Below are positions 18,262 through 25,821 of a stretch of 63,010 bases of DNA, piece by piece. Made by a program: the position numbers and the translations under genes. The DNA comes from an uncultured Paraglaciecola sp. (GTDB lineage Bacteria; Pseudomonadota; Gammaproteobacteria; Enterobacterales; Alteromonadaceae). Numbering within the stretch: the first letter of the stretch is position 1; each line of letters starts with the position of its first letter. The notes under the pieces are model-generated. The model made no database searches and was not told the origin of the DNA. It saw nothing but the letters and a program-made list of their open reading frames with translations. The DNA lies in assembly GCA_947498355.1 (NCBI GenBank), contig CANMKA010000023.1:1-63010 (forward strand). The letters are read 5' to 3'.

Positions 18262-19191
18262 ATGAACAAAACCCACTCGCGTTTAACCATAGCGCAACTC
18301 AAGCTAATCTTGTTTGCCTCATTTTTACTCTTCGGTTGCAGTACTACCCCTGTTGAGCAAACAAAACTCGTAACGGCTGAACAACAAGCATCACCCAAAA
18401 CCCGCCTGACTGACAACCAAGTCACACAAATTGAAACATCAAACGGCATAATCCAAGTGGAACCTACTGTGGTTGCTACGGATGACTCAGTCATAGAGAC
18501 ACAATCATCCAACACAAATAAGGCCGTATATTACGACCCAATTGAACCCATCAACAGAGCAATCTTTGGATTCAATCATTACTCCTACAAATACCTACTG
18601 ATCCCCTTAGCTAAAGGCTATAACAAAATACTGCCAGACCCCGCCAAACGCTCCATTGGTAATGCGTTTAACAATATTCGCGAGCCTTTAAACTTACTTA
18701 ACAATACGTTTAGCGGCGACATTAATGACGCTGGCAGTAACCTAGGACGCTTTGTTATTAACTCGACGGTGGGGCTTTTAGGGCTGTTTGACCCTGCAAC
18801 CAAGTGGTTTCAGATAGAAGACAAGCCCAGGACCTTAGGGCAAACCCTGCAAACCTATGAGGTGGGCAGCGGGGCCTATTTAGTGTTGCCTATTTTAGGA
18901 CAGTCTGACGTTCGTAACACAAGCTCGAGAATAACCGAAGGGCTCATCCATCCAACTCGGTATATATTCGATAGCCCTACCGACTCGCAAGTACGAGGTG
19001 TTGGCGGATTTAACAGTTTTGCGCCAAGAGCCGGAACATACATGACCTTATATCAGCAAGCAGACGACCCTTATATCTACTTTAGAAACCAATATATTCA
19101 ATCTCAAAACAGAAACGCAATTCAACTACTACGAGAGCAACAAGTAGAGCGCCCGGCCACTAACCGTCTTGAGCTGAGCAAGGAGCAATAA
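18262..19191 (+). CDS. mlaA: MlaA (VacJ) family outer-membrane lipoprotein
   Basis: A 309-residue lipoprotein (lipobox LLFGC) with a Gln/Thr-rich linker of about 60 residues before the MlaA domain, which starts at DPIEPINRAIFGFN and contains FNNIREPLNLLNNTF and RFVINSTVGLLGLFDPA. MlaA sits in the outer membrane with porins and removes misplaced phospholipid from the outer leaflet for return by MlaC and MlaFEDB. The ATG has GGAG 7 nt upstream; an in-frame TTG earlier is less likely. It is cotranscribed with an RND protein rather than with mlaBCDEF, none of which are in this window. Confidence 0.95.
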   Translation: MNKTHSRLTIAQLKLILFASFLLFGCSTTPVEQTKLVTAEQQASPKTRLTDNQVTQIETSNGIIQVEPTVVATDDSVIETQSSNTNKAVYYDPIEPINRAIFGFNHYSYKYLLIPLAKGYNKILPDPAKRSIGNAFNNIREPLNLLNNTFSGDINDAGSNLGRFVINSTVGLLGLFDPATKWFQIEDKPRTLGQTLQTYEVGSGAYLVLPILGQSDVRNTSSRITEGLIHPTRYIFDSPTDSQVRGVGGFNSFAPRAGTYMTLYQQADDPYIYFRNQYIQSQNRNAIQLLREQQVERPATNRLELSKEQ

Positions 19192-19192
19192 G

Positions 19193-21589
19193 ATGTCTGA
19201 TTCAAGTAACTGGACCAGCAAAGTGAGCGCAAAGATTTTACAATTTCGCGTTTTGATCCTGTCTTTCTTTACCCTGCTGTTTGTAGTTTTGGGGTACAAC
19301 GCCAGCAATTTTAAAATTGACGCATCGGCAGAAACCTTACTTACCAAAAACAACAAATTGTTCATCCAATCGCAGATGGCTAATCAGACCTTCTCTCCCG
19401 ACGAATTTATTTTGATTGCCTACCAACCTAAGAGTGGCGATGTATTCAACCAACAAGCCATTGATGATATCCAATCATTGAGCGCCGAGTTCAGAAAAAT
19501 TGACCGAGTCACTGCCCTCAACTCAATGCTAACCGTGCCACTCATTCAAGATAAATCGCAACTGCTATCGGCCAACAACGTAGCCAACCTGACCTACGAA
19601 AAGCAGGATTACTCATCTCAGGATTTGCGCGCATTACTCAGCGACCACCCTATCTTTACTGATTTGTTAGTAAACAAAAATCAAGATGCCACGGCCATTC
19701 AACTGGTTTTCAAATCGAATCCAGAGCTAGTACGACTAAACAAAGAAATTACAGATATTAGTCAACACTTACTTACCCGAGAACTTACCCCTGACGAGCA
19801 ACAAAAGCTGAAAAAGCTACAAACTGCGGCAGCCAAAATTGAAAATAAGATAGGAAAAGTCCGTCAACAAGAATTACAACAGATAGAACGGATTATCGGT
19901 AATGCCGATATGGATGCATCGGTATACATAGGGGGCAGTTATGTAGTCGGCATTCGGCTAATAGAGATAGTCAAACAAGACTTGGTCTACTTTGGTATTG
20001 GCATCAGTGCACTTATTAGTTTACTGCTGCTATTACTGTTTAGGAGTATTAAATGGGTCGTATTTCCGGTTTTAGCCTGTGCATCTAGTGTTGTGCTAAC
20101 GCTGGGCTTACTCGCTATCCTTAAGCTTCCTGCAACTGTAATCTCTGCTAATTTCATTGCACTTCAGCTCATTCTAACCTTAGCTATCATGCTGCATCTA
20201 ATCACACATTACCGAGAAATCAGCAGACAAAACACGCAACTTGATCAGCATCATCGCATTCAACGCACCTTAAGTGAAAAGCTCGCGCCTTGTTTTTTTG
20301 CAGCCCTTACTACCTCAGTAGGTTTTGGTTCTCTTATTTTTAGTGGCATACAGCCGGTTATGGACTTTGGTAAAATGATGTTGCTATCAAACGTTATGAC
20401 CTTGAGCGTGGCCTTATTGTTATTCCCTGCATTGCTCAGTTTCTTGCCTGCAACCACAGAAAATAACGAATACACTCGTCTTAACCAAGGCTTGCAAACG
20501 TTAGCTAATAAGGTTCAAGCACGTCCTAAAAGTTTCATGATCATACCTTTGGTTATTATGGGCTTGATTAGCTTGGGGGCGACTAAGCTCAATGTCGAAA
20601 ACAGCTTCATCGATTATTTTCACCCAGATACAAAAGTGCACCAGGAGCTGTCTTTTATCGATCAAGAATTCGGAGGCTCCACACCACTAGATATTCTGAT
20701 CGAATACCAACCAGAACAAGACGACTTATTTTTGTCGGCTCAACAAGTTGGCACCTTGCAACTGGGGCACGCAGCGGTAGATGCTTTTGATGCGACAGGC
20801 AATGTCACTTCACTCATTAATTTCACAACTTTGGCAAAGCAACTCAACGACAATACCCCTATTACCGAATACGAATTAGACGTCATATACTCCTTAGTCG
20901 ATGAGAAGGTTATAGACAGTTTGATTGGCGCTTACATAGACACAGAATCACAAACTATGCGTATTTCAACTCGAGTACAAGATACCTTAGAAGGACTAAA
21001 TCGAGCAGAGTTTTTGAGTAATCTGAAAAAAGATTTAATTGCCTCTGGCCTAACAGATGATCAATTTCAACTGACTAATTTATTTGTATTGTACCAAGAC
21101 ATATTGTCCCAGCTGTTCGAATCACAAATTACTACTTTGGGGCTAGTATACATTGTTATCGGACTTGTTCTGCTTGCGATATTTCGCTCGTTAAAATTGG
21201 CATTAATCGCTTTGGTGCCAAATGTTATCACCACCTTGACGATACTGGGTATTATAGGCTGGACTGGGATCCCTCTGGACTTAATGACAATTACCATAGC
21301 GGCCATTGCCATGGGTATTGCCATTGACGACACCATCCACTTTGTAGACGCTTACAACCAACCAAACGAAGACAACCCAATTCACTACGCTTTCGCCCGG
21401 ACTGGGCTGGCAATAGTCTACACTTCTACGCTTATCGCTCTGGGCTTTAGCATGTTCGTATTCTCAGACTTCATGCCTAGCGTTTATTTTGGGATCCTAA
21501 CAGCTAGTGCCATGTTATTAGCCATAGTTACCGACCTAACTGTTCTACCAGCCTTACTTCAACGTTTCACACGTCCTGACTCAAAATAA
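19193..21589 (+). CDS. RND/MMPL superfamily transporter
   Basis: A 798-residue protein in two repeated halves, each with one N-terminal helix, a large periplasmic loop and five more helices (12 in total): first half helices at about 17-36 and 260-420, second at about 450-470 and 645-795. The helix 10 region AIAMGIAIDDTIHFV is the usual MMPL/HpnN-type signature with acidic relay residues. Partners of this class move lipids or hydrophobic molecules between membranes. The ATG is 1 nt after mlaA with GGAGC upstream, so the two are translationally linked, suggesting a joint lipid-transport role. The substrate is unknown. Confidence 0.9.
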   Translation: MSDSSNWTSKVSAKILQFRVLILSFFTLLFVVLGYNASNFKIDASAETLLTKNNKLFIQSQMANQTFSPDEFILIAYQPKSGDVFNQQAIDDIQSLSAEFRKIDRVTALNSMLTVPLIQDKSQLLSANNVANLTYEKQDYSSQDLRALLSDHPIFTDLLVNKNQDATAIQLVFKSNPELVRLNKEITDISQHLLTRELTPDEQQKLKKLQTAAAKIENKIGKVRQQELQQIERIIGNADMDASVYIGGSYVVGIRLIEIVKQDLVYFGIGISALISLLLLLLFRSIKWVVFPVLACASSVVLTLGLLAILKLPATVISANFIALQLILTLAIMLHLITHYREISRQNTQLDQHHRIQRTLSEKLAPCFFAALTTSVGFGSLIFSGIQPVMDFGKMMLLSNVMTLSVALLLFPALLSFLPATTENNEYTRLNQGLQTLANKVQARPKSFMIIPLVIMGLISLGATKLNVENSFIDYFHPDTKVHQELSFIDQEFGGSTPLDILIEYQPEQDDLFLSAQQVGTLQLGHAAVDAFDATGNVTSLINFTTLAKQLNDNTPITEYELDVIYSLVDEKVIDSLIGAYIDTESQTMRISTRVQDTLEGLNRAEFLSNLKKDLIASGLTDDQFQLTNLFVLYQDILSQLFESQITTLGLVYIVIGLVLLAIFRSLKLALIALVPNVITTLTILGIIGWTGIPLDLMTITIAAIAMGIAIDDTIHFVDAYNQPNEDNPIHYAFARTGLAIVYTSTLIALGFSMFVFSDFMPSVYFGILTASAMLLAIVTDLTVLPALLQRFTRPDSK

Positions 21590-21624
21590 AATAGTCATTG
21601 GATCTTCTGCGGACTACCTAACCG

Positions 21625-21659
21625 AGAAGAAAGAAAAAGCCTCGCTTTTTCTTTCTTCT
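21625..21659 (+). terminator. long perfect hairpin after the RND gene
   Basis: A 16-bp perfect stem (21625-21640 with 21644-21659) with loop CTC. The 3' arm is pyrimidine-rich and begins GCTTTTT. It lies 36 nt after the stop codon. It lacks a separate U-run, so termination may be moderate. Confidence 0.65.
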
Positions 21660-21803
21660 ATTATGCCAATAAATATAAATGGTTTGGGATCGTATCTAGT
21701 TTTCTTGCACTTATTTATTGATTCAACCTATTCCTGAGCCGATGGACCCAACCCACTTATTCTGTGTTCAATTACATTCCCCGAAAACCGAACAAGCGGT
21801 TTG

Positions 21804-21816
21804 TGTAAAACCTTCA
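21804..21816. promoter_or_regulatory. candidate activator site F
   Basis: TGTAAAACCTTCA; its reverse complement TGAAGGTTTTACA differs from site E at one base. It is framed by TTGTG and CACAA, making a longer inverted repeat. Centre 89.5 bp upstream of the -24 GG of the porin promoter. A second, weaker copy (TGTAAAAACCACA) is at 21825-21837. Confidence 0.5.
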
Positions 21817-21896
21817 CAAACGATTGTAAAAACCACAAAAAACCCCTAATAAACGACTGATTTATAAGCAAAATATTGAATTGTTCTGAATATTTT

Positions 21897-21913
21897 TTGG
21901 CACGCAATTTGTT
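21897..21913 (+). promoter_or_regulatory. sigma-54-like promoter (porin gene)
   Basis: TTGGCACGCAATTTGTT: -24 TGGCACG is exactly consensus, but the -12 is TTGT instead of TTGC. The predicted start is about 39 nt before the ATG. A sigma-70 -10 (GATAAT at about 21917) overlaps, so the call rests on the -24 match and on site F. Confidence 0.45.
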
Positions 21914-21962
21914 ATAGATAATGTGAGATATTTTTTATTTAACCCAAAAGAGGAACGACATT

Positions 21963-22547
21963 ATGAAAAACCGCAGTCTTATTGCCGCGACTTGTTCACT
22001 AGCACTATTATCTTCAGCTGCTTTAGCTCAATCCACTGCCTATGATAACGATGACGACTCAGGGCTATACCTAGGTGCTAGCTACGGTTACCTAAAAGTT
22101 GATGGCGACGACGACTTCGATGATGACAAAGATGCGTATCAATTATTTGTTGGATACGGGTTTAATGAGTTTATTGCCATTGAGGGTAGTTATATTGATT
22201 TTGGCGATTATGGTTCAGACTTAGCGAATGCCGACACAGACGGCTACACCCTAGGCCTAAAAGTGAGCCTACCTATCACCGAAAAAGTCTATGTGTTTGC
22301 CAAAGGTGGACAATTATGGGCTGATACAGATTACAACCTACTTGGCGTAGAAAGTTCGAGCGATGACGAAGGGCTTTTCGCTGGACTCGGCATAGGTTAC
22401 AAAATTAATAAAGACTGGGCAATTAAGCTAGACTACACCCTATATGATAACGATCTAGATATAGACCAAGCAGTAGATGACATAGACGATGCCAACTTTT
22501 CTACCGATCTCAAGCACGCAGCAGTTGGTTTTGAATATAAGTTCTAG
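21963..22547 (+). CDS. OmpA-like beta-barrel outer membrane protein
   Basis: A 194-residue protein with signal peptide (cleaved after ALA, about residue 22), a strongly acidic N-terminal and loop composition (DNDDDSG; DGDDDFDDDKD) and an eight-stranded barrel pattern (GLYLGASYGYLKV; YQLFVGYGFNEFIAIEGSYIDF) ending in VGFEYKF with terminal Phe. No OmpA peptidoglycan-binding domain follows, so it is a stand-alone OmpW/OmpA-N-type barrel. The acidic loops suggest cation binding or adaptation to salt. The ATG has AGAGGAACGAC upstream. Single gene ended by a strong terminator. Confidence 0.88.
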   Translation: MKNRSLIAATCSLALLSSAALAQSTAYDNDDDSGLYLGASYGYLKVDGDDDFDDDKDAYQLFVGYGFNEFIAIEGSYIDFGDYGSDLANADTDGYTLGLKVSLPITEKVYVFAKGGQLWADTDYNLLGVESSSDDEGLFAGLGIGYKINKDWAIKLDYTLYDNDLDIDQAVDDIDDANFSTDLKHAAVGFEYKF

Positions 22548-22580
22548 CTCTTGCTTACGTGTGAATTAAGTAAAAATGAC

Positions 22581-22606
22581 AGCCCACTCATTAGTGGGCT
22601 TTTTTA
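22581..22606 (+). terminator. terminator of the porin gene
   Basis: An 8-bp stem AGCCCACT/AGTGGGCT (22581-22588 with 22593-22600), loop CATT, followed by a run of T. Confidence 0.92.
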
Positions 22607-23020
22607 TGTTTGTACAATTAGCTCAATGAGTCAAAGAAAGATTAACGCTTGGCTTTTATAGCCTAACCATGTCAAGGGCGAGCGGGCGTAACTTATTGTC
22701 AACGCTAAGTGCCACGGCCCTCAAGTGCGAAGGGTCTTTTGGCTAACACGCCAACCTTTCATCCAAAATACTATGGGCACAGCGCTCACGGGTCGCCTCA
22801 AGTCAACGAGGGCCATTTTGAGTTCAAGTATAAAGGTTCGCTATACACACCTGTTTCGATAGACACGACACTCACGCTAATTCGAATTATAACCCCAACA
22901 TTCGTAGAGCAAATACATGCACTTTTGGCGGGTATTGTTAGCCAATGCGCTAGTTGTATTTGAGTGCACGAAATCTGCAAGGAAATAAATGATTAGAGAA
23001 ATTTGTGACACATACACGCA
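22607..23020. other. 414-bp noncoding stretch with inverted repeats
   Basis: No believable gene: the open frames here lack ribosome sites and family features. GGCTAACACGCCAA at 22741-22754 is repeated inverted as TTGGCG-N6-GTTAGCC at 22925-22943, enclosing about 170 bp. Shorter repeats (CCCTCAAG...AGGG near 22720, GCCTCAAG...GAGGGC near 22795) could form hairpins. The composition is more GC-rich than the flanking spacers. It may be a decayed mobile piece or a structured repeat. Confidence 0.4.
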
Positions 23021-23060
23021 AAAGACTCACCGTTTGGAGTCAGTCAAACGGTGAGTCTTT
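23021..23060 (-). terminator. terminator of the hemerythrin-MscS-DUF2945 operon
   Basis: A perfect 16-bp stem (23021-23036 with 23045-23060) with an 8-nt loop, 19 nt after the DUF2945 stop codon. The minus-strand 3' arm ends in TTTT. Confidence 0.8.
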
Positions 23061-23079
23061 CGTGGAACAAAGAATAGAG

Positions 23080-23298
23080 TTACGCTTTGGTTAGTTCACT
23101 GTGGCTCTTTAATGCCTCTGCCCCATCTTCTTGCTCTACCAAGTAGGCGGGATTCTGTTTAGAAGCCCGTCTTGTTACCTCTGTGGACTTAATGGTTTTT
23201 GTGGTTTCACTGGTAAACTTATCACGAATATAACCCACAGCAGTGCCCTTTCCCCACTCCCACTTAACTTTTGTGTTGGTTTGAAACGGTTTTGTCAT
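23080..23298 (-). CDS. DUF2945 (HVA1-type) small protein
   Basis: A 72-residue soluble protein with a Tudor/SH3-like beta fold as in DUF2945: it starts KPFQTNTKVKWEWGKGTAVGYI and contains NPAYLVEQEDGAEALKSHSEL. The function is unknown; the fold is often found with stress-response genes. The ATG at 23298 has AAGGAAC upstream, so a longer in-frame extension is rejected. Last gene of the operon after mscS (26-nt gap), followed by a strong hairpin. Confidence 0.85.
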   Translation of the reverse strand: MTKPFQTNTKVKWEWGKGTAVGYIRDKFTSETTKTIKSTEVTRRASKQNPAYLVEQEDGAEALKSHSELTKA

Positions 23299-23323
23299 GG
23301 CTAAGTTCCTTTTTTGTAAAATA

Positions 23324-24253
23324 TCAATCTTTAGAATGACTAGCAAAACGTTCGCCGATGGCAGAGTCGTTGATCATAGTATTGAGTTTCTCTCCTCCTT
23401 TTGCCCCAAAATCTAAGGTTCTGATAGGGAAAGGAATAAGAATATCGGCTTTTTCTAAGGCTTTTTTAACTGTTACAACGGCCTGGTGTCTTGCAACCAT
23501 GAACCCGGGTTCGCCTGGGTAATCGATCCAAAACCACAACAATAAATTCACACTGCTGTCTCCAAACCCTTCGGCAAACACGTCTGTTTCTTCAGGCTTT
23601 ATCACGAAATCGAGTTTATTTATTTCCTCGACTATGACGTCCCGCGCCTTTTCTGGATCATCACCATAAGAAATCCCAACTGGAATTTGGATTCGACGGA
23701 TACCATTTATAGTGAAGTTAGTGAGAATATTTCTGAACAAGATTTTGTTCGGTACGATTTCCAGCTGGCCGAAAAAAGTTTCAATTAAGGTGTTACGCAA
23801 ATTGATGGTTTTTACCGTGCCAAATACGTCATCAGTCTTTATTACATCCCCTATTTGAAAAGGCTTTCTAATACCCATGGCGATACCCGCGATGAGGTTT
23901 TCAGTCATGTCTTGGAAAGCGAAACCAATTGCTAAACCGACTATGCCTGCACCGGCTAACAAAGAAGTGACTGTGCCGGTTAAGCCTACAAAATCAAGGG
24001 CGATAAACATGCCTACAACTATTATGCACACCCTAAAAATGGACACTAGAAGGTTGGCAATTTGCTTAGAATCTAAGGTGCGATGCAATATATTACGCAT
24101 TAACCTTGCGGCTAGACGGGAAATAATGGCGAACAGAATGACAATTCCGATCGCCACCACCATGTTAGGAACGTGCTTGATCCCAGTCTCTAGCCAGGTG
24201 TGTAATTTCTCGTATATAAGACTGGTAATCTTTTCGATTTCTAACAATTCCAT
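23324..24253 (-). CDS. MscS family mechanosensitive channel
   Basis: A 309-residue small-conductance mechanosensitive channel that opens when membrane tension rises on osmotic downshift. Three helices at about residues 28-50, 68-92 and 95-130; TM3 (GAGIVGLAIGFAFQDMTENL) has the Gly/Ala pore packing. It is followed by the beta domain (QIGDVIKTDDVFGTVKTINL) and the C-terminal vestibule. Length is as for MscS. The middle gene of a three-gene unit: it follows the hemerythrin gene by 49 nt and precedes DUF2945. Confidence 0.92.
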   Translation of the reverse strand: MELLEIEKITSLIYEKLHTWLETGIKHVPNMVVAIGIVILFAIISRLAARLMRNILHRTLDSKQIANLLVSIFRVCIIVVGMFIALDFVGLTGTVTSLLAGAGIVGLAIGFAFQDMTENLIAGIAMGIRKPFQIGDVIKTDDVFGTVKTINLRNTLIETFFGQLEIVPNKILFRNILTNFTINGIRRIQIPVGISYGDDPEKARDVIVEEINKLDFVIKPEETDVFAEGFGDSSVNLLLWFWIDYPGEPGFMVARHQAVVTVKKALEKADILIPFPIRTLDFGAKGGEKLNTMINDSAIGERFASHSKD

Positions 24254-24302
24254 GATGTTTCCCGTTATTTATGCAAGTTGAAAGGCAGGGTGGATATCTA
24301 GC

Positions 24303-24734
24303 TTACTGTTCGGCCATTTCAGCCTCATAGTCTTTAGCTAAAGATTGCTTCTCTTGTTTTGCGAGAACTTTGCCGGCGATAGGAAAAAACTCACGCTCTT
24401 CCTCTTCTAGGTGGTGAAGAACCTTGTGCTGCAATTCCTTCATGGTTTTCAGCCAGTTTGGCGAGCTCATATCAGTCTCTTCCAATTTAGCTACGAGTTT
24501 GTCTATTTGGTGATGTTCCGCAATGCCATGCCGTGATAAATCAATACTCTTGTCGTCAGCAATCAGAGGTGCGTAGAAGAAGCGCTCCTCAGCAACGGCA
24601 TGGCCTTCTAATTGATCCTTCAAGTCACTAAAGAACATAGCTCTACTCGGAGAATTACCCTCGGTTTCTACCAAAACCTTCATTAAATGTCTTTGTTTGT
24701 CATGGTCATCGCGTAGTGCAGTGAAAATATCCAT
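24303..24734 (-). CDS. hemerythrin HHE-domain protein
   Basis: A 143-residue four-helix bundle with the metal-binding pattern of hemerythrin-like proteins: an N-terminal H in DDHDKQRH (about 11-16), HAVAEERFF (about 51), RHGIAEHHQ and a C-terminal HHLEEEEREFFP. It likely binds a diiron site and senses or handles O2, NO or iron; the exact role is not known. The ATG at 24734 has GGAG 6 nt upstream. It is the first gene of the operon with mscS and DUF2945, under the promoter at 24773-24789. Confidence 0.9.
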   Translation of the reverse strand: MDIFTALRDDHDKQRHLMKVLVETEGNSPSRAMFFSDLKDQLEGHAVAEERFFYAPLIADDKSIDLSRHGIAEHHQIDKLVAKLEETDMSSPNWLKTMKELQHKVLHHLEEEEREFFPIAGKVLAKQEKQSLAKDYEAEMAEQ

Positions 24735-24772
24735 AAATACTCCAAAATAGTTATTAGATTCACAACCAGATA

Positions 24773-24789
24773 AGCGAGAATCATTCCAA
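24773..24789 (-). promoter_or_regulatory. sigma-54-type -24/-12 promoter (hemerythrin-MscS operon)
   Basis: Minus-strand TTGGAATGATTCTCGCT: exact GG-N10-GC spacing but -24 TGGAAT and -12 TCGCT are weak. It is credited mainly because site G is centred 95.5 bp upstream. The leader would be about 28 nt. Confidence 0.45.
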
Positions 24790-24875
24790 CCTAACAAAAT
24801 AAATATAAACACCTGATTTAAAAGGATTATATAAAATAAATAAAATAGACTAGTGCGATTAAAAATTTCTGAGAA

Positions 24876-24888
24876 TGCAATATTTACA
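24876..24888. promoter_or_regulatory. candidate activator site G
   Basis: TGCAATATTTACA, one base off TGAA-N5-TACA. It is in the divergent spacer between the hemerythrin and BON genes, at the usual distance from the hemerythrin promoter. Confidence 0.35.
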
Positions 24889-25015
24889 GGATAAATGTAG
24901 GACTTGCTTATTTGCTTCCAAGGTTATTTGAACAGGATAAATCAGATAAACAACCTCTTGAGCCGGACGTAAAATGATAGGTATACAAATCACACTTATC
25001 TCTCAAATTATCGAA

Positions 25016-25028
25016 TGAAAAAATTACA
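25016..25028. promoter_or_regulatory. candidate activator site D
   Basis: TGAAAAAATTACA, a TGAA-N5-TACA match. Centre 96.5 bp upstream of the -24 GG of the BON gene promoter. Confidence 0.45.
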
Positions 25029-25115
25029 TCTAGGCTTGAAGGAGTTACAAAATAAAAACCTATGCTCACAAAACAAAAAACAGGAAATACCATAAAAATC
25101 AAAATCTTAACTAAA

Positions 25116-25132
25116 ATGGCATTGTTCTGGCT
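25116..25132 (+). promoter_or_regulatory. sigma-54-type -24/-12 promoter (BON gene)
   Basis: ATGGCATTGTTCTGGCT: -24 TGGCAT and GG-N10-GC spacing exact; -12 TGGCT deviates at one base from TTGCT. The predicted start is about 25 nt before the ATG. Confidence 0.55.
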
Positions 25133-25167
25133 TGAGATTAGTCGAATTTAATCAAAAGGAGAATACA

Positions 25168-25725
25168 ATGAAACGTTCTACTATTTCGATGATTGCCGCC
25201 GCCGTTATAACGTCAACAAGCTTTGGTGTTCATGCCACCAATAATTGGCAAGACACAGCGAAAGACGCTTGGATCGACGGAAAAGCAGAATCTGTACTTT
25301 TATTCAGTAGCCAACTCAATTCCTTCGACATTAATACAGATGTAAACAAGGGCCAGGTAATTTTGACTGGTAAGGTCGACACAGAAGTTGACAAGGCTCT
25401 TGCGGAAGAGCTCATGCTTTCAGTAGACGGTGTGACCAGTGTCGACAATAACTTAACCGTGATTACCGACAAGAATTCTCAACAAACCAGTGACTTTGTC
25501 GCCAACTTAACCGATTCAAAAGTTGAGACGGTGGTGAAAACTCGCTTGCTGTTCGAATCAGAAGTCGATGGCCTAGATATAAACGTCGAAGTCGACAATG
25601 GCGTGGTCACGTTAGCAGGCACAGTAGAAAGCGAAGCGGAGCGGGAGTTGGCCATTGCAATTGCAAAAAATACCAACGATGTGGACAGAGTGGTGAGCAA
25701 TCTAAAGCTAGACAAGAACTCTTAA
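25168..25725 (+). CDS. periplasmic protein with two BON domains (OsmY-like)
   Basis: A 185-residue exported protein: signal peptide 1-23, then two BON domains (about 38-105 and 115-182), each with the alpha/beta pattern ending in a Gly-containing strand (GQVILTGKVDTEVDKALAEE; GVVTLAGTVESEAERELAIA). BON domains bind phospholipid; OsmY of E. coli is an osmotically induced periplasmic relative of like size and also has two. The ATG has AAAAGGAG upstream and an earlier in-frame TTG is rejected. Single-gene unit between a sigma-54-type promoter and a strong terminator. Confidence 0.93.
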   Translation: MKRSTISMIAAAVITSTSFGVHATNNWQDTAKDAWIDGKAESVLLFSSQLNSFDINTDVNKGQVILTGKVDTEVDKALAEELMLSVDGVTSVDNNLTVITDKNSQQTSDFVANLTDSKVETVVKTRLLFESEVDGLDINVEVDNGVVTLAGTVESEAERELAIAIAKNTNDVDRVVSNLKLDKNS

Positions 25726-25745
25726 ACCCCTGCCACTCCATACAC

Positions 25746-25772
25746 AACACTGCCGCTACCGCGGCAGTGTTT
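25746..25772 (+). terminator. terminator of the BON gene (may also stop the opposing kinase operon)
   Basis: An 11-bp perfect stem AACACTGCCGC/GCGGCAGTGTT (25746-25756, 25761-25771), loop TACC, followed by T. It lies between convergent genes. Confidence 0.85.
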
Positions 25773-25821
25773 AAAACTATCGATTGACTCTTAAATTCTC
25801 TCACCCAAACAGCAGGCGTTT

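Noticed and set aside
22741..22943. Integron attC site
   Set aside because: The outer boxes GGCTAAC/GTTAGCC differ from RYYYAAC/GTTRRRY, the two spacers are unequal (1 and 6 nt), and there is no integrase or cassette.
22709..22963. 84-residue open frame on the plus strand
   Set aside because: No ribosome site, overlaps the inverted repeats, and the composition is unlike a protein of this genome.
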